From: Candidatus Cryptobacteroides merdigallinarum
GTDB lineage: Bacteria > Bacteroidota > Bacteroidia > Bacteroidales > UBA932
Assembly: GCA_017694655.1 (NCBI GenBank)
Contig: JADIMQ010000040.1
Coordinates: forward strand, 1-42,528
Length of the DNA stretch: 42,528 nt
Reading direction: 5' to 3'
Position numbers and translations under genes: made by a program. Every line of letters begins with the position of its first letter. The stretch's first letter is position 1. Below, in pieces: positions 1 to 8,650 of this stretch. The notes under the pieces are model-generated. The model was given only the letters and a program-made list of their open reading frames with translations. It was not told where the DNA came from and ran no database searches.

Positions 1-31
1 GGACCCATCCTAACCCCCTCTGCTCGCTTTC

Positions 32-197
32 GAATGTCCACCGGACATTCTCATAAACCGCTCACGACCCCTATTAAGCAATTTCATTGCTTTTCCTCGT
101 TCCGCCTCGGACATATCGGAATACATTCCGACATGCCACTCGGCTTACCACTCGGTTAGGGAGATTTCGCACCTACCCGGTGCGGTCCCTACGGGAC
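32..197. repeat. array of five short perfect inverted repeats
   Basis: Five perfect stem-loops sit in 166 bases: 32-50 (GAATGTCC/GGACATTC, loop acc), 76-92 (AAGCAAT/ATTGCTT, loop ttc), 117-130 (CGGAAT/ATTCCG), 169-183 (GCACC/GGTGC) and 185-197 (GTCCC/GGGAC, loop tac). An imperfect direct repeat, ccactcgg, occurs twice between 135 and 155. The plus strand is open in frame 1 from the window edge to a TAG at 157-159, and the minus strand holds a 38-codon reading frame (126 to 10); neither reads as a recognisable protein. It may be a structured RNA, an intergenic palindromic repeat, or the end of a gene cut by the window. I cannot tell which. Confidence 0.55.
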
Positions 198-204
198 TTT
201 TTTT
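185..204 (+). terminator. intrinsic terminator, plus strand
   Basis: A 5-bp GC-rich stem (GTCCC/GGGAC) with a three-base loop is followed directly by seven T residues (198-204). The hairpin at 169-183 lies just upstream. It would end rightward transcription entering from outside the window, and it faces the 3' end of the leftward phoH gene. Confidence 0.7.
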
Positions 205-221
205 GGGCTTTTGTGTCACCC

Positions 222-1208
222 TCAAACGTCTTTCTTCGAAACCATTGACGAACAGGGAGCAATTGTGCTTGCTCCGGCACTGTCGAAAGCCTTCACTATC
301 TTGTTCACAAGGGGATGCCGCACTATGTCCTCCGTCCTGAAGAAGATGCATCCTACCCCCTTTATGTCCTTTACCAGGTTTATCCCCCGCATCAGTCCTG
401 ACTCCCTCTTGTCCGGGAGGTCTATCTGGCTCGCATCTCCTGTGACGATGAACTTGGCGTCGCAGCCCATCCTTGTAAGGAACATTTTCAGCTGCCCGAG
501 GTTGGTGTTCTGCGCCTCGTCCAGGATTACGCAGGCCTTGTCGAGGGTCCGGCCCCTCATATAGGCCAGGGGCGCGATCTGCACTATTCCTTCCTCCATG
601 AAGTCGTTCAGCCTTTTGGCCGGGATCATGTCCCCGAGGGCATCATAGAGGGGCTGCAGGTACGGGTCCAGCTTGTCCTTCAGGTCTCCCGGGAGGAACC
701 CGAGCCTTTCCCCGGCTTCCACTGCGGGCCTGGTGAGGATAATCCTCTTTATCTCCCTGTGCTTCAGGGCCCTTACTGCAAGTGCTATGGCTATGTAGGT
801 CTTTCCTGTACCTGCCGGACCAACTGCAAATATCAGGTCGTTCCTGAAGTAGGCGTCCACCATTTCCTCCTGGGTCTTGTTCCTCGCCTTTATGGGTTTC
901 CCGTCTATCCCGTGGACGATGACCGAGTCTCCCCGCAGTAAGGCCGGGCCGGACATCTTTTCCCCGTCGAATATGTCCTCTACATCGTATGTTGTCAGGT
1001 TGCGCTTGTGCAGCCTCCTCTCTATGAGCATATTGAGCTTTTCGGAGAACCTGTTGCAGTCGGCTTCCGACCCTTCAAGGAATATCTCGTCTCCTCTCGC
1101 GGTCACCTTGAGCTGGGGAAACCATCCGCACAGGGCCTCCAGTACCCTGTTCCCTGCCCCGTATATTTCCACGGGGTCCATATTCTCAAGTCTTACGGTT
1201 TTCTTCAT
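222..1208 (-). CDS. phoH: PhoH-like ATPase
   Basis: Cytoplasmic P-loop ATPase of the PhoH family, 328 residues, a usual length. An N-terminal PhoH-type region (about residues 1-80) precedes the ATPase core. The Walker A motif GPAGTGKT is at 130-137 and the Walker B motif VILDEAQN at 227-234. The conserved LTRPAVEAGERLGFLPGD block is at 158-175 and the sensor-like IVTGDASQIDLP at 254-265. In other bacteria PhoH is tied to RNA metabolism and phosphate or stress responses, but the exact reaction is unsettled. It is the last gene of a leftward cluster, 10 bases after the CapA-family gene, so it is probably co-transcribed with it. The family call is firm; the role is inferred. Confidence 0.95.
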   Translation of the reverse strand: MKKTVRLENMDPVEIYGAGNRVLEALCGWFPQLKVTARGDEIFLEGSEADCNRFSEKLNMLIERRLHKRNLTTYDVEDIFDGEKMSGPALLRGDSVIVHGIDGKPIKARNKTQEEMVDAYFRNDLIFAVGPAGTGKTYIAIALAVRALKHREIKRIILTRPAVEAGERLGFLPGDLKDKLDPYLQPLYDALGDMIPAKRLNDFMEEGIVQIAPLAYMRGRTLDKACVILDEAQNTNLGQLKMFLTRMGCDAKFIVTGDASQIDLPDKRESGLMRGINLVKDIKGVGCIFFRTEDIVRHPLVNKIVKAFDSAGASTIAPCSSMVSKKDV

Positions 1209-1218
1209 CTGCTTTCTT

Positions 1219-2481
1219 TCAATCTTGTATTCCTGTCAGTCTCTTAATCCTGATGTATGTCGAGACCATCTTTCCGTATTCGTATTCCTGTTTCCACTCC
1301 TCTTTCCTGGACAGGTAGTCCCGGACCTTAACGGTGGCGTGGCTGTCTGCCAGCCTTCCCGGCAGGGAAGACCACAGGAAGGTGAATGAGGGGAGGACTT
1401 CCCCGGCATCCCCGTAGACGTCCACTGGTACCCTGACCTCGAGCATCAGCCCTATCTGGGTGTCCGGGGCGCTCATGTTGGAGATGGCGTTGCCGAGGGA
1501 GTATATCACAGGCACGCGCCTGCCCCTGTCCGTCTCCAGCACTCCTGTATCCTGGACTACATGCGGGTGTGTCCCCACGATCAGGTCCGCCCCGTTTTCC
1601 GCCAGCCATCTCGCCGTCTCTTCCTGGGCAGGGGAATGGGAGGTACTGTATTCCACTCCCCAGTGGGGCAGGGCTATAATCAGGTCCGCCCCGAGCCTTC
1701 CTGCCCTCTGCATGGCTTCCAGTATATCTTCCTTAACAGTGAGGTTTGTCCCTGGGTACTTTTTCCCGAACCCGGAGTTCGTGCCGTAAGTGAAGTTTAC
1801 GAAAGCTATCTTCAGCCCCCTGACACTTAAAAGCAGGGGATAGTTCCTCCCTGAAGCATCCTTGTCCATGGCGCTCCCGGTCATCCTGGTCCCGTATTCC
1901 TTTTCGAGCCTGCTGTAGACGGACAGTGTCCGGACAAGCCCTTTTTCCCCCTTGTCGAGGATATGGTTGTTCGCCGTCAGGAATACGTCTATCCCGCATC
2001 CGGCGGCATATTCAGCATAGGAATCCGGGGCGCAGAAGGAAGGATAGCCGCTGTATGGCTCTCCGGCAAGGGTGAATTCCATGTTGGCGACGGCGATGTC
2101 CGCCTTTGCAAGGTCATCTTCTATGCCCCTGAAGTATCCTGAGAAGTCGAAATTCCCGTCCCTGTCCCTTGCGTTGTCAATCTGTGCCTGGTGCAGCATT
2201 ATATCCCCGATGAACCGCAGGACCACCGTGTCCGGTTCCTGCATCCGGGCGGGGCGCGCTTCCATCGCCATCCCCAGTATGCTCTTGTCGTCGACTCTGG
2301 CCGGCACACCTGGCAGGGTCCCGTGTCCGGCATTCACCGTCCCGGCATCCGCGGGACGGGACGGGAGCATGAGAAACATTGACGTGGCCGCGGCATATAC
2401 GGCATTCCTGACGGACGCTGCAGCCCGGCCCGGGCGTGTCCCGTAGCTACTTTCCGGATGTGTCTTTCTTGTCTGCGGCAA
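1219..2481 (-). CDS. CapA-family putative metallophosphoesterase-fold protein, exported
   Basis: This 420-residue protein matches the CapA (PGA_cap) family, which was named for poly-gamma-glutamate capsule synthesis but is widespread in bacteria with no such polymer. Family motifs are clear: FIGDIMLH, ANMEFTLAG, TANNHILDKG, ALPHWGVEYS and GADLIVGTHPHVVQ. They carry the Asp, Asn and His residues of a calcineurin-like metal site. A long basic N-terminus followed by a hydrophobic stretch ending in PADA suggests export. The chosen ATG lies inside the end of the DUF389 gene (35-base overlap), and no better start is seen that keeps the signal region. No other capsule genes are nearby, so the substrate is unknown. 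Confidence 0.9.
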   Translation of the reverse strand: MPQTRKTHPESSYGTRPGRAAASVRNAVYAAATSMFLMLPSRPADAGTVNAGHGTLPGVPARVDDKSILGMAMEARPARMQEPDTVVLRFIGDIMLHQAQIDNARDRDGNFDFSGYFRGIEDDLAKADIAVANMEFTLAGEPYSGYPSFCAPDSYAEYAAGCGIDVFLTANNHILDKGEKGLVRTLSVYSRLEKEYGTRMTGSAMDKDASGRNYPLLLSVRGLKIAFVNFTYGTNSGFGKKYPGTNLTVKEDILEAMQRAGRLGADLIIALPHWGVEYSTSHSPAQEETARWLAENGADLIVGTHPHVVQDTGVLETDRGRRVPVIYSLGNAISNMSAPDTQIGLMLEVRVPVDVYGDAGEVLPSFTFLWSSLPGRLADSHATVKVRDYLSRKEEWKQEYEYGKMVSTYIRIKRLTGIQD

Positions 2482-3811
2482 ATTCGTAGAGTGTTACGTT
2501 TTCTGTGTTCAACCTTATTTTAAGCCAGTTCTCCAGCCTTGCCTTCTCTTCTGCCGTCAGTGGGGATGAGGTCCTGGCCACGGCCATGAGCCCGTCTGTC
2601 CGGGTGAATCCCTCCGCGGCAACTTCCGCCCCGTTCGCCACGAAGAGCGAGACTATGGAAGGGTACTGGTTCACGGCCTCCCTGGTAATCTGTACGTACG
2701 GTATGTCGCTCTCGTGGAGCCTGCGGAGCTCTCCTTCCAGCTTCTTTATCTCGTCTTCCCGGCGGATTATCTCGCTGTCCGTCCTCTCGTATATCCCTTT
2801 CAGGATCTCGGCCTCGTCGGTCCCTTCCACCAGGGCATGTTCCTTGATTATGACCTGCTCCGGCTTCAGCCCGTATTCCTTTGCCGACTCTATGAGGTTG
2901 TTCTTCTCGGCTGCCGAAAGAGGCTCGCCGGTGAAGTACACCTCCACTCTTGAACCGTTCCGGTGTTCTGTCCTGTAGTCCATTATGTAACCGTTGTACA
3001 GGTTCTTGTTGGCATTTATGAACTCGGCCACGTTTTCGTTGAACCTGTTCTCCCTTATCATGAGTATGGCGGACCAGATGCTTGGCACCACAACTATGAC
3101 GGTCACTATGGTTATCAGCCTCCTGGCCCTCTTGCCGGCTCTCGCGTCCTTGTACTCGAACTGCTCGAACTTCATGTATTTGACGGTGAGGTAGGTGGCT
3201 AGTATAATGAAAATACAGTTTATCGTGAACAGGTACAGGGCCCCTATGAAGTAGCCGAGGTTACCGTTCGCAAGCCCGAATCCTGCCGTGCACAGCGGCG
3301 GCATGAGGGCGGTGGCTATGGCTACCCCGGAAAATACCGTCCCCTTTTCTTTCCTGCTGAGCTCGAATATCCCGGCAAAGCCTCCGAACAGGGCTATGAG
3401 GACGTCGTAGATGGTAGGGTTTGTCCTTGCGAGAAGCTCGGTCGGGTTGGAAAGGCTCAACGGGGTGATGAGAAAGTAGAAGAAGGATGCCACGAGACTT
3501 ATCCCCATCATTACCAGAATGTTCTTCAGGGAGGACTTCAGCAGTCCGGTGTCATTGATGCCGAGCCCGAGGCCTATCCCGAAGACAGGGCCGAGCAGCG
3601 GGGAGATGAGCATCGCCCCTATGATTACCGGAATCGAGTTGACATTCAGCCCTACGGACGCGATGATTATGGAGAATACAAGGATCCATACGTTTGGCCC
3701 CCTGAAATAGATGCTGCCCCTTATGGCCTTTTCAGCTTCGGCTGTATCCGTATGTTCGGAAAGGCTCGTGATAGAACTGAGCTGTGCCCGTAGATTCTTC
3801 CAGAAAGACAT
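2447..3811 (-). CDS. DUF389 family integral membrane protein
   Basis: A 454-residue protein with about six hydrophobic segments between residues 45 and 240, followed by a long soluble C-terminal half. The DUF389 hallmarks GAMLISPLLGP and ATALMPPLCTAG are present in the membrane part. The C-terminal region contains a charged heptad-like stretch (about residues 330-365) that could form a coiled coil. The function of DUF389 proteins is not established. It leads the leftward DUF389-CapA-PhoH cluster and overlaps the next gene by 35 bases, so translation may be coupled. It is divergent from the SPOR lipoprotein gene, with a roughly 100-base AT-rich gap holding promoters. Confidence 0.9.
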   Translation of the reverse strand: MSFWKNLRAQLSSITSLSEHTDTAEAEKAIRGSIYFRGPNVWILVFSIIIASVGLNVNSIPVIIGAMLISPLLGPVFGIGLGLGINDTGLLKSSLKNILVMMGISLVASFFYFLITPLSLSNPTELLARTNPTIYDVLIALFGGFAGIFELSRKEKGTVFSGVAIATALMPPLCTAGFGLANGNLGYFIGALYLFTINCIFIILATYLTVKYMKFEQFEYKDARAGKRARRLITIVTVIVVVPSIWSAILMIRENRFNENVAEFINANKNLYNGYIMDYRTEHRNGSRVEVYFTGEPLSAAEKNNLIESAKEYGLKPEQVIIKEHALVEGTDEAEILKGIYERTDSEIIRREDEIKKLEGELRRLHESDIPYVQITREAVNQYPSIVSLFVANGAEVAAEGFTRTDGLMAVARTSSPLTAEEKARLENWLKIRLNTENVTLYEFAADKKDTSGK

Positions 3812-3839
3812 TGCCAGATTTTATATGAAAGTTCCGTTA

Positions 3840-3847
3840 CAAATATA
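3840..3847 (-). promoter_or_regulatory. candidate -7 element for the DUF389 operon
   Basis: On the minus strand this reads TATATTTG, matching the Bacteroidota TAnnTTTG -7 element, 29 bases before the DUF389 start. No TTTG is found at the usual upstream distance, so only half of the promoter is supported. Confidence 0.4.
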
Positions 3848-3858
3848 TGCACTTTTAT

Positions 3859-3889
3859 TTTGAGTAGGTGCAATTATTGGTTAAATTTG
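3859..3889 (+). promoter_or_regulatory. Bacteroidota-type promoter for the SPOR lipoprotein gene
   Basis: TTTG at 3859-3862 and TAAATTTG at 3882-3889 are separated by exactly 19 bases, a full match to the Bacteroidota primary-sigma consensus. The ATG follows 26 bases after the -7 element, so the leader would be short and lacks a clear ribosome-binding sequence. Confidence 0.8.
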
Positions 3890-3914
3890 CAACAATGCGC
3901 TAATTGTTATCGAA

Positions 3915-4442
3915 ATGGAAATTCTGAACAGAACCATAGTCATGGCGCTCGCCGTCATGGTCTTGCTTCCTCTGGGTGGCTGCGACATGTTCCGCAGGCT
4001 GGCCGGGCGTCCTACGGCGGAGGAGATAGAGATGATGAGGATAGAGAAGCTGAAGCAGGAGGAGGCTGTACGCCGTCACAGGATAGATTCCCTTGCGCAA
4101 GTCCAGAAGGAGAAAGAGGACTCCATAGCCATAATGGACTCCCTCTCGCAGCTGAAGGGGACGGTGCTGAACCCTTCCGATATCGGGGGCCTGTTCACTA
4201 CGAAGCTGGATTCAAGATACTATATAGTGGTGGGAGCTTTCAAGAGCCGCCACAATGCTGAAGCCCTTTTCTCCGAGGTCAGTGCCGAAGGCTACAGCCC
4301 TATCCTCGTCAGTTTCCGGAACGGCTTCAATGCCATCGCGATATCCCCTGCCAACAATCTGCGCGACGCTTTCTCGTCCCTGAAGGCCGTGAGGGCGGAA
4401 GAATTCTGTCCGGACGATGTCTGGATCCTTGTAAACGAATAA
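3915..4442 (+). CDS. SPOR-domain lipoprotein
   Basis: A 175-residue protein with a lipoprotein signal: hydrophobic residues 8-20, then LGGC with Cys-23 as the likely lipidated residue. A charged helical linker (about 35-75), rich in Glu, Lys and Met, precedes a C-terminal SPOR-like domain (about 95-172) beginning YYIVVGAFKSRHNAEAL. SPOR domains bind denuded peptidoglycan, often at the division site, so this is probably an envelope or septal lipoprotein. The start is chosen for the lipobox and its position after the 3859-3889 promoter. The next gene begins 15 bases after the stop, so the two are likely one operon. Confidence 0.85.
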   Translation: MEILNRTIVMALAVMVLLPLGGCDMFRRLAGRPTAEEIEMMRIEKLKQEEAVRRHRIDSLAQVQKEKEDSIAIMDSLSQLKGTVLNPSDIGGLFTTKLDSRYYIVVGAFKSRHNAEALFSEVSAEGYSPILVSFRNGFNAIAISPANNLRDAFSSLKAVRAEEFCPDDVWILVNE

Positions 4443-4457
4443 AACCACGGAGAAAGT

Positions 4458-5822
4458 ATGGATATCCGCATATCAGCCGCAATGCTCTTGACGGCGTTCT
4501 CCTGCCTTGCGGCGAACGCACAATATGCAGGGCCGGATGACGCATATTCCGGTCTGTATGACAGCGAGACCGTGTCTTCTTTCAAGAAGCACGTCTCATA
4601 TATTACATCGGCATCCTTCGAGGGCCGGAAGGCCGGTTCGGAGGGTGAGAAGGCCGTGGCCGTGTATGTCTACGACCGGCTCAAGGAATATGGTGTGGAG
4701 ATGCTCACCCCCAGGGACGGCGAGGTCTTCGGGATCTCGCGTACACCTGGCGACACCCTTGCCTCGCGCAATGTGTACGGCTTCATCCAGGGTTATGACC
4801 CGTCCCTGAAAGACAAGTACATCGTGGTCGGGGCCAGGATGGACAACCTCGGGACCAATGTCATGACGGTGGACGGGCGGCAGGTGACACAGATATATGC
4901 CGGGGCGAACGGGAACGCCTCCGGCGTGGCCATGATGCTCGAACTTGCCCGGATGGTTTCCACGAACTCCCTGATATTCAGGAGGTCCGTGATATTTATA
5001 GGCTTCGGGGCTTCTTCGGAAACCTTTGCGGGAGCCTGGTATTTCCTGAACAGGTCCTTTTCGGATTCCGGGCTGATAGAGGCCATGGTGAACCTGGATA
5101 TGCTCGGGACGGGCAATGAAGGCTTCTATGCCTATACCGCATCGAACACGGACCTGAACTCGATGATATCCACCCTGTCCGGGAAGCTGCAGCCGGTATA
5201 TCCCGAGCTCCGTTCCGACGAGCTTTATCCTTCGGACCACAGGGCCTTCTATTCCAAGGAAATACCTGCGGTGCACTTCACTACGGGGAGATATCCGGAG
5301 CACAATACCCCGAGGGACACTTATTCCATCATAGATTTCGGCATGATGGAGAGGGAGCTCGAGTATGTCTATAATTTTGTCCTCGAGCTGGCCAACACGG
5401 ACAGGGACCTTGCTTTCAGGAACGAGCCCGTCGCGGAGAAGAAGGACAGGACTTCAGAAGGGGTTGTGGCGTATTACGACTGTGACCAGAGGCCAATGTT
5501 CCTGAACAGCGCGGACCCGAGACAGTTCCTGGAGAAATGGGTTTACCAGTACCTCAGGTATCCTCCGGAGGCCGTGGAGAACGGTATACAGGGCACTGTC
5601 CAGGTGAACTTCGTCATAGACAAGGACGGGAAGGTGAGGGACGTGAAGGTGGCGAAGAGCGTGGACCCTCTCCTCGACGAGGAGGCCGTCAGGGTCGTGA
5701 GCGCATCACCTAAATGGCGTCCGGGACGTCTGCGCGGGGAGAAGGTGAGCACTTCCATGACAATACCGGTGGAGTTCAGGCTGGCCAGGAAGACCGACAG
5801 GAAGAGATTCGGCATCCGGTAA
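4458..5822 (+). CDS. degenerate M28-like peptidase domain fused to TonB C-terminal domain
   Basis: A 454-residue exported protein (signal peptide about 1-21, ending ANAQ). Residues about 40-315 have the outline of a zinc-dependent M28 aminopeptidase, but most catalytic positions are changed. The HxD motif reads ARMD (Arg-127 for His). The bridging Asp is Asn-151 (GANGNASG). The paired glutamates are Ser-186 and Ser-187 (GASSETFAG). The last His position is Asn-283 (EHNTPRD). Only Asp-214 of the ligand set remains (NLDMLG). Residues about 360-442 form a TonB C-terminal domain (GTVQVNFVIDKDGKV, KWRPGR). It is therefore likely an inactive binding or scaffold protein in the periplasm. A GGAG ribosome-binding site precedes the start. 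No transmembrane anchor of a true TonB is seen. Confidence 0.8.
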   Translation: MDIRISAAMLLTAFSCLAANAQYAGPDDAYSGLYDSETVSSFKKHVSYITSASFEGRKAGSEGEKAVAVYVYDRLKEYGVEMLTPRDGEVFGISRTPGDTLASRNVYGFIQGYDPSLKDKYIVVGARMDNLGTNVMTVDGRQVTQIYAGANGNASGVAMMLELARMVSTNSLIFRRSVIFIGFGASSETFAGAWYFLNRSFSDSGLIEAMVNLDMLGTGNEGFYAYTASNTDLNSMISTLSGKLQPVYPELRSDELYPSDHRAFYSKEIPAVHFTTGRYPEHNTPRDTYSIIDFGMMERELEYVYNFVLELANTDRDLAFRNEPVAEKKDRTSEGVVAYYDCDQRPMFLNSADPRQFLEKWVYQYLRYPPEAVENGIQGTVQVNFVIDKDGKVRDVKVAKSVDPLLDEEAVRVVSASPKWRPGRLRGEKVSTSMTIPVEFRLARKTDRKRFGIR

Positions 5823-5867
5823 TTTCCCGGATACATATTATATAATATTGCATACAAGTTTCAGGAT

Positions 5868-8633
5868 ATGGAATACGATTTCAAGAAAATAGAGAAGAAA
5901 TGGCAGGCATACTGGGCCGCCAACGGGACTTTCAAGGTTACGGAAGATGAGTCGAAGCCTAAATATTATGTACTGGACATGTTTCCCTATCCTTCAGGGG
6001 CCGGACTGCACGTCGGCCATCCCCTCGGGTATATAGCGAGCGACATATACAGCAGGTACAAGCGCCTGTGCGGCTTCAACGTGCTCCATCCGATGGGGTA
6101 CGACGCATTCGGCCTGCCTGCCGAACAGTATGCCATCCAGACCGGGCAGCATCCGGCCGTGACGACCATGAAGAATATAGCCCGCTACAGGGAACAGCTC
6201 GACAGGATAGGCTTCTCATTCGACTGGTCGAGGGAGGTAAGGACTTGTGACCCTGCCTATTACAAATGGACACAGTGGGCTTTCCTGAAGATGTTCGGTT
6301 GCTATTATGACAATTCAAGGCAGTCCGCAAGGCCTATATCCGAACTCGAGGAGGCGTTTTCCAGGAACGGGACGGCCGGCATTGACGCAGCCTGCGGGGA
6401 GGAGATGTCCTTCACGGCCGGGGAGTGGAATGCCATGTCGGACAAGGAGAAGTCGGATGTCCTTATGAACTACCGTATAGCATACCAGGGCGTGACGTCA
6501 GTAAACTGGTGCCCGAAGCTCGGGACTGTGCTTGCCAACGACGAGGTGAAGGAAGGGTATTCCGTCCGCGGAGGCTACCCGGTGGAGCAGAAGAAGATGA
6601 CCCAGTGGCAGTTGAGGGTATCGGCATACGCCGGGAGACTGCTCGATGACCTCGACGGGCTCGAGTGGACAGACTCGCTAAAGGATATGCAGAGGAACTG
6701 GATAGGCCGTTCGCAGGGTGCGGAAATTGTGTTCAAGGCCTATAACGGGGACAGGGAGTACGACATCACCATATTCACGACGAGGGCAGATACCGTCTTC
6801 GGTGTTACATTCATGGTGCTTGCCCCGGAAAGCGACTGGGTGGAGAAGCTGACTGCCCCGGAACAGGAGGCGGCAGTCGAGGAATACCTCGCCATGGCGA
6901 AAAAGAAGACGGAGAGGGAGAGGATTGCGGAGACAAGGAAGGTTACCGGCGTCTTCACCGGCTCCTATGCGGTCAACCCGCTCACAGGACAGAAAGTCCC
7001 GGTATGGATATCGGAATACGTCCTTGCCGGCTACGGCACGGGGGCCATCATGGCTGTCCCGGCGCATGACAGCAGGGACTATGCCTTTGCAAAGGCCTTC
7101 AACCTTCCGGTCATCCCTCTTATCGAGGGCTGTGACGTCAGCGAGAGCAGTTTCGATGCCAAGGACGGCATAATGTGCAATTCCGGCTTCCTCAACGGGA
7201 TGACTGTCAAGGAGGCTATTCCGGCAGCCATCGAATACGTGGAGAAGAACGGGCTGGGCCACAGGAAGGTAAACTACAGGCTCCGGGATGCCATATTCTC
7301 CCGCCAGAGATACTGGGGAGAGCCTTTCCCGGTATATTTCAAGGACGGTGTCGCCACTCCAATGCCGGAGGACAGTCTTCCTCTCGAGCTTCCGGAGATA
7401 GACAGGTATCTTCCTACCGAATCCGGCGAACCACCTCTCGGGCGTGCGGAAAACTGGACCTATGACGGCTGGCCGATCGAGAAGAGCACCATGCCCGGGT
7501 TCGCCGGCAGCAGTGCCTACTATCTCAGGTACATGGACCCGCACAACGACAAGGCGCTCGTGAGCGAAGAGGCCGACAGGTACTGGCGCAACGTGGACCT
7601 TTACGTCGGCGGTACCGAGCACGCCACCGGCCATCTCATCTACTCCCGCTTCTGGAACAAGTTCCTGTATGACCTGGGCTATGTGTGCGAGAAGGAGCCG
7701 TTCAGGAAACTGATAAACCAGGGAATGATACAGGGCCGCTCCAACTTCGTCTACAGGATAGTGAACACGAACACATTCGTGTCGTACGGGCTGAAGGACG
7801 GCTACGAGACCACGGAGATACACGTCGACGTGAACATCGTCCACAACGACAGGCTGGACATCGCCGCCTTCCGTAAGTGGATGCCTGACTATGCTGACGC
7901 GGAATTCATCCTCGAGGACGGGGAATATATATGCGGCTATGCCATAGAGAAGATGAGCAAATCCATGTTCAACGTTGTGAACCCGGACATGATCTGCGAC
8001 ACCTACGGTGCGGACACGCTCAGGCTGTACGAGATGTTCCTCGGGCCTGTGGAACAGTCGAAGCCGTGGGACACCAAGGGGATCGACGGGGTGAACAGGT
8101 TCCTGAAGCGGTTCTGGAGGCTGTTCTATGACAGGGACAGCTTCATCGTCACGGACGGGAAGGCCACCCCGGCCGAGCTGAAGACGCTCCACAAGCTCAT
8201 CGGGAAGGAGAAGGCCGACATAGAGAACTTCTCCTTCAATACCACGGTGAGTGCATTCATGATAGCCCTGAACGAGCTCTATGAACTGAAATGCAGCAAA
8301 AGGGAGATACTCGAACCTCTCGTCATACTGCTTTCCCCGTTCGCACCTCATATCGCGGAGGAACTTTGGGAGGCCCTGGGGCACAAGGAAAGCATTTCCT
8401 TCGCCTCGTTCCCTGAATATGTTGAGGCTTATACCGTGGAGGACAGCTGCACCTACGCCGTGTCTTTCAACGGGAAGACCCGCTTCACAATGGAGCTCCC
8501 GAAGTCCATGTCCAGGGAGGAGGTGGAGGCTGCCGTCAAGGCCAGCCCGCTCACGGGCAAGTATGTGGGTGACTCCTCGATAGTCAAGGTGATAGTGGTG
8601 CCCGGGAAGATAGTGAATATTGTGATACGCTAA
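5868..8633 (+). CDS. leuS: leucyl-tRNA synthetase
   Basis: Class I aminoacyl-tRNA synthetase that charges tRNA-Leu in the cytoplasm; 921 residues, typical for Bacteroidota. The HIGH motif appears as HVGH at residues 48-51 ([17 protein letters not shown]) and the KMSKS loop is exact at 695-699. The CP1 editing domain is recognisable (about 240-430; [13 protein letters not shown] and [17 protein letters not shown]). The anticodon-binding and C-terminal regions are present ([16 protein letters not shown] near 820). A lineage-type insertion precedes the KMSKS loop (about 625-690). It starts 45 bases after the M28-like gene. Confidence 0.98.
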   Translation: MEYDFKKIEKKWQAYWAANGTFKVTEDESKPKYYVLDMFPYPSGAGLHVGHPLGYIASDIYSRYKRLCGFNVLHPMGYDAFGLPAEQYAIQTGQHPAVTTMKNIARYREQLDRIGFSFDWSREVRTCDPAYYKWTQWAFLKMFGCYYDNSRQSARPISELEEAFSRNGTAGIDAACGEEMSFTAGEWNAMSDKEKSDVLMNYRIAYQGVTSVNWCPKLGTVLANDEVKEGYSVRGGYPVEQKKMTQWQLRVSAYAGRLLDDLDGLEWTDSLKDMQRNWIGRSQGAEIVFKAYNGDREYDITIFTTRADTVFGVTFMVLAPESDWVEKLTAPEQEAAVEEYLAMAKKKTERERIAETRKVTGVFTGSYAVNPLTGQKVPVWISEYVLAGYGTGAIMAVPAHDSRDYAFAKAFNLPVIPLIEGCDVSESSFDAKDGIMCNSGFLNGMTVKEAIPAAIEYVEKNGLGHRKVNYRLRDAIFSRQRYWGEPFPVYFKDGVATPMPEDSLPLELPEIDRYLPTESGEPPLGRAENWTYDGWPIEKSTMPGFAGSSAYYLRYMDPHNDKALVSEEADRYWRNVDLYVGGTEHATGHLIYSRFWNKFLYDLGYVCEKEPFRKLINQGMIQGRSNFVYRIVNTNTFVSYGLKDGYETTEIHVDVNIVHNDRLDIAAFRKWMPDYADAEFILEDGEYICGYAIEKMSKSMFNVVNPDMICDTYGADTLRLYEMFLGPVEQSKPWDTKGIDGVNRFLKRFWRLFYDRDSFIVTDGKATPAELKTLHKLIGKEKADIENFSFNTTVSAFMIALNELYELKCSKREILEPLVILLSPFAPHIAEELWEALGHKESISFASFPEYVEAYTVEDSCTYAVSFNGKTRFTMELPKSMSREEVEAAVKASPLTGKYVGDSSIVKVIVVPGKIVNIVIR

Positions 8634-8650
8634 CCATCCGATGACCCGCC

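Noticed and set aside
6678..8384. A 568-codon open frame on the minus strand opposite leuS
   Set aside because: It lies wholly inside leuS, which has intact HIGH and KMSKS motifs. The frame is open because of codon bias in GC-rich DNA, and its product shows no recognisable domain.
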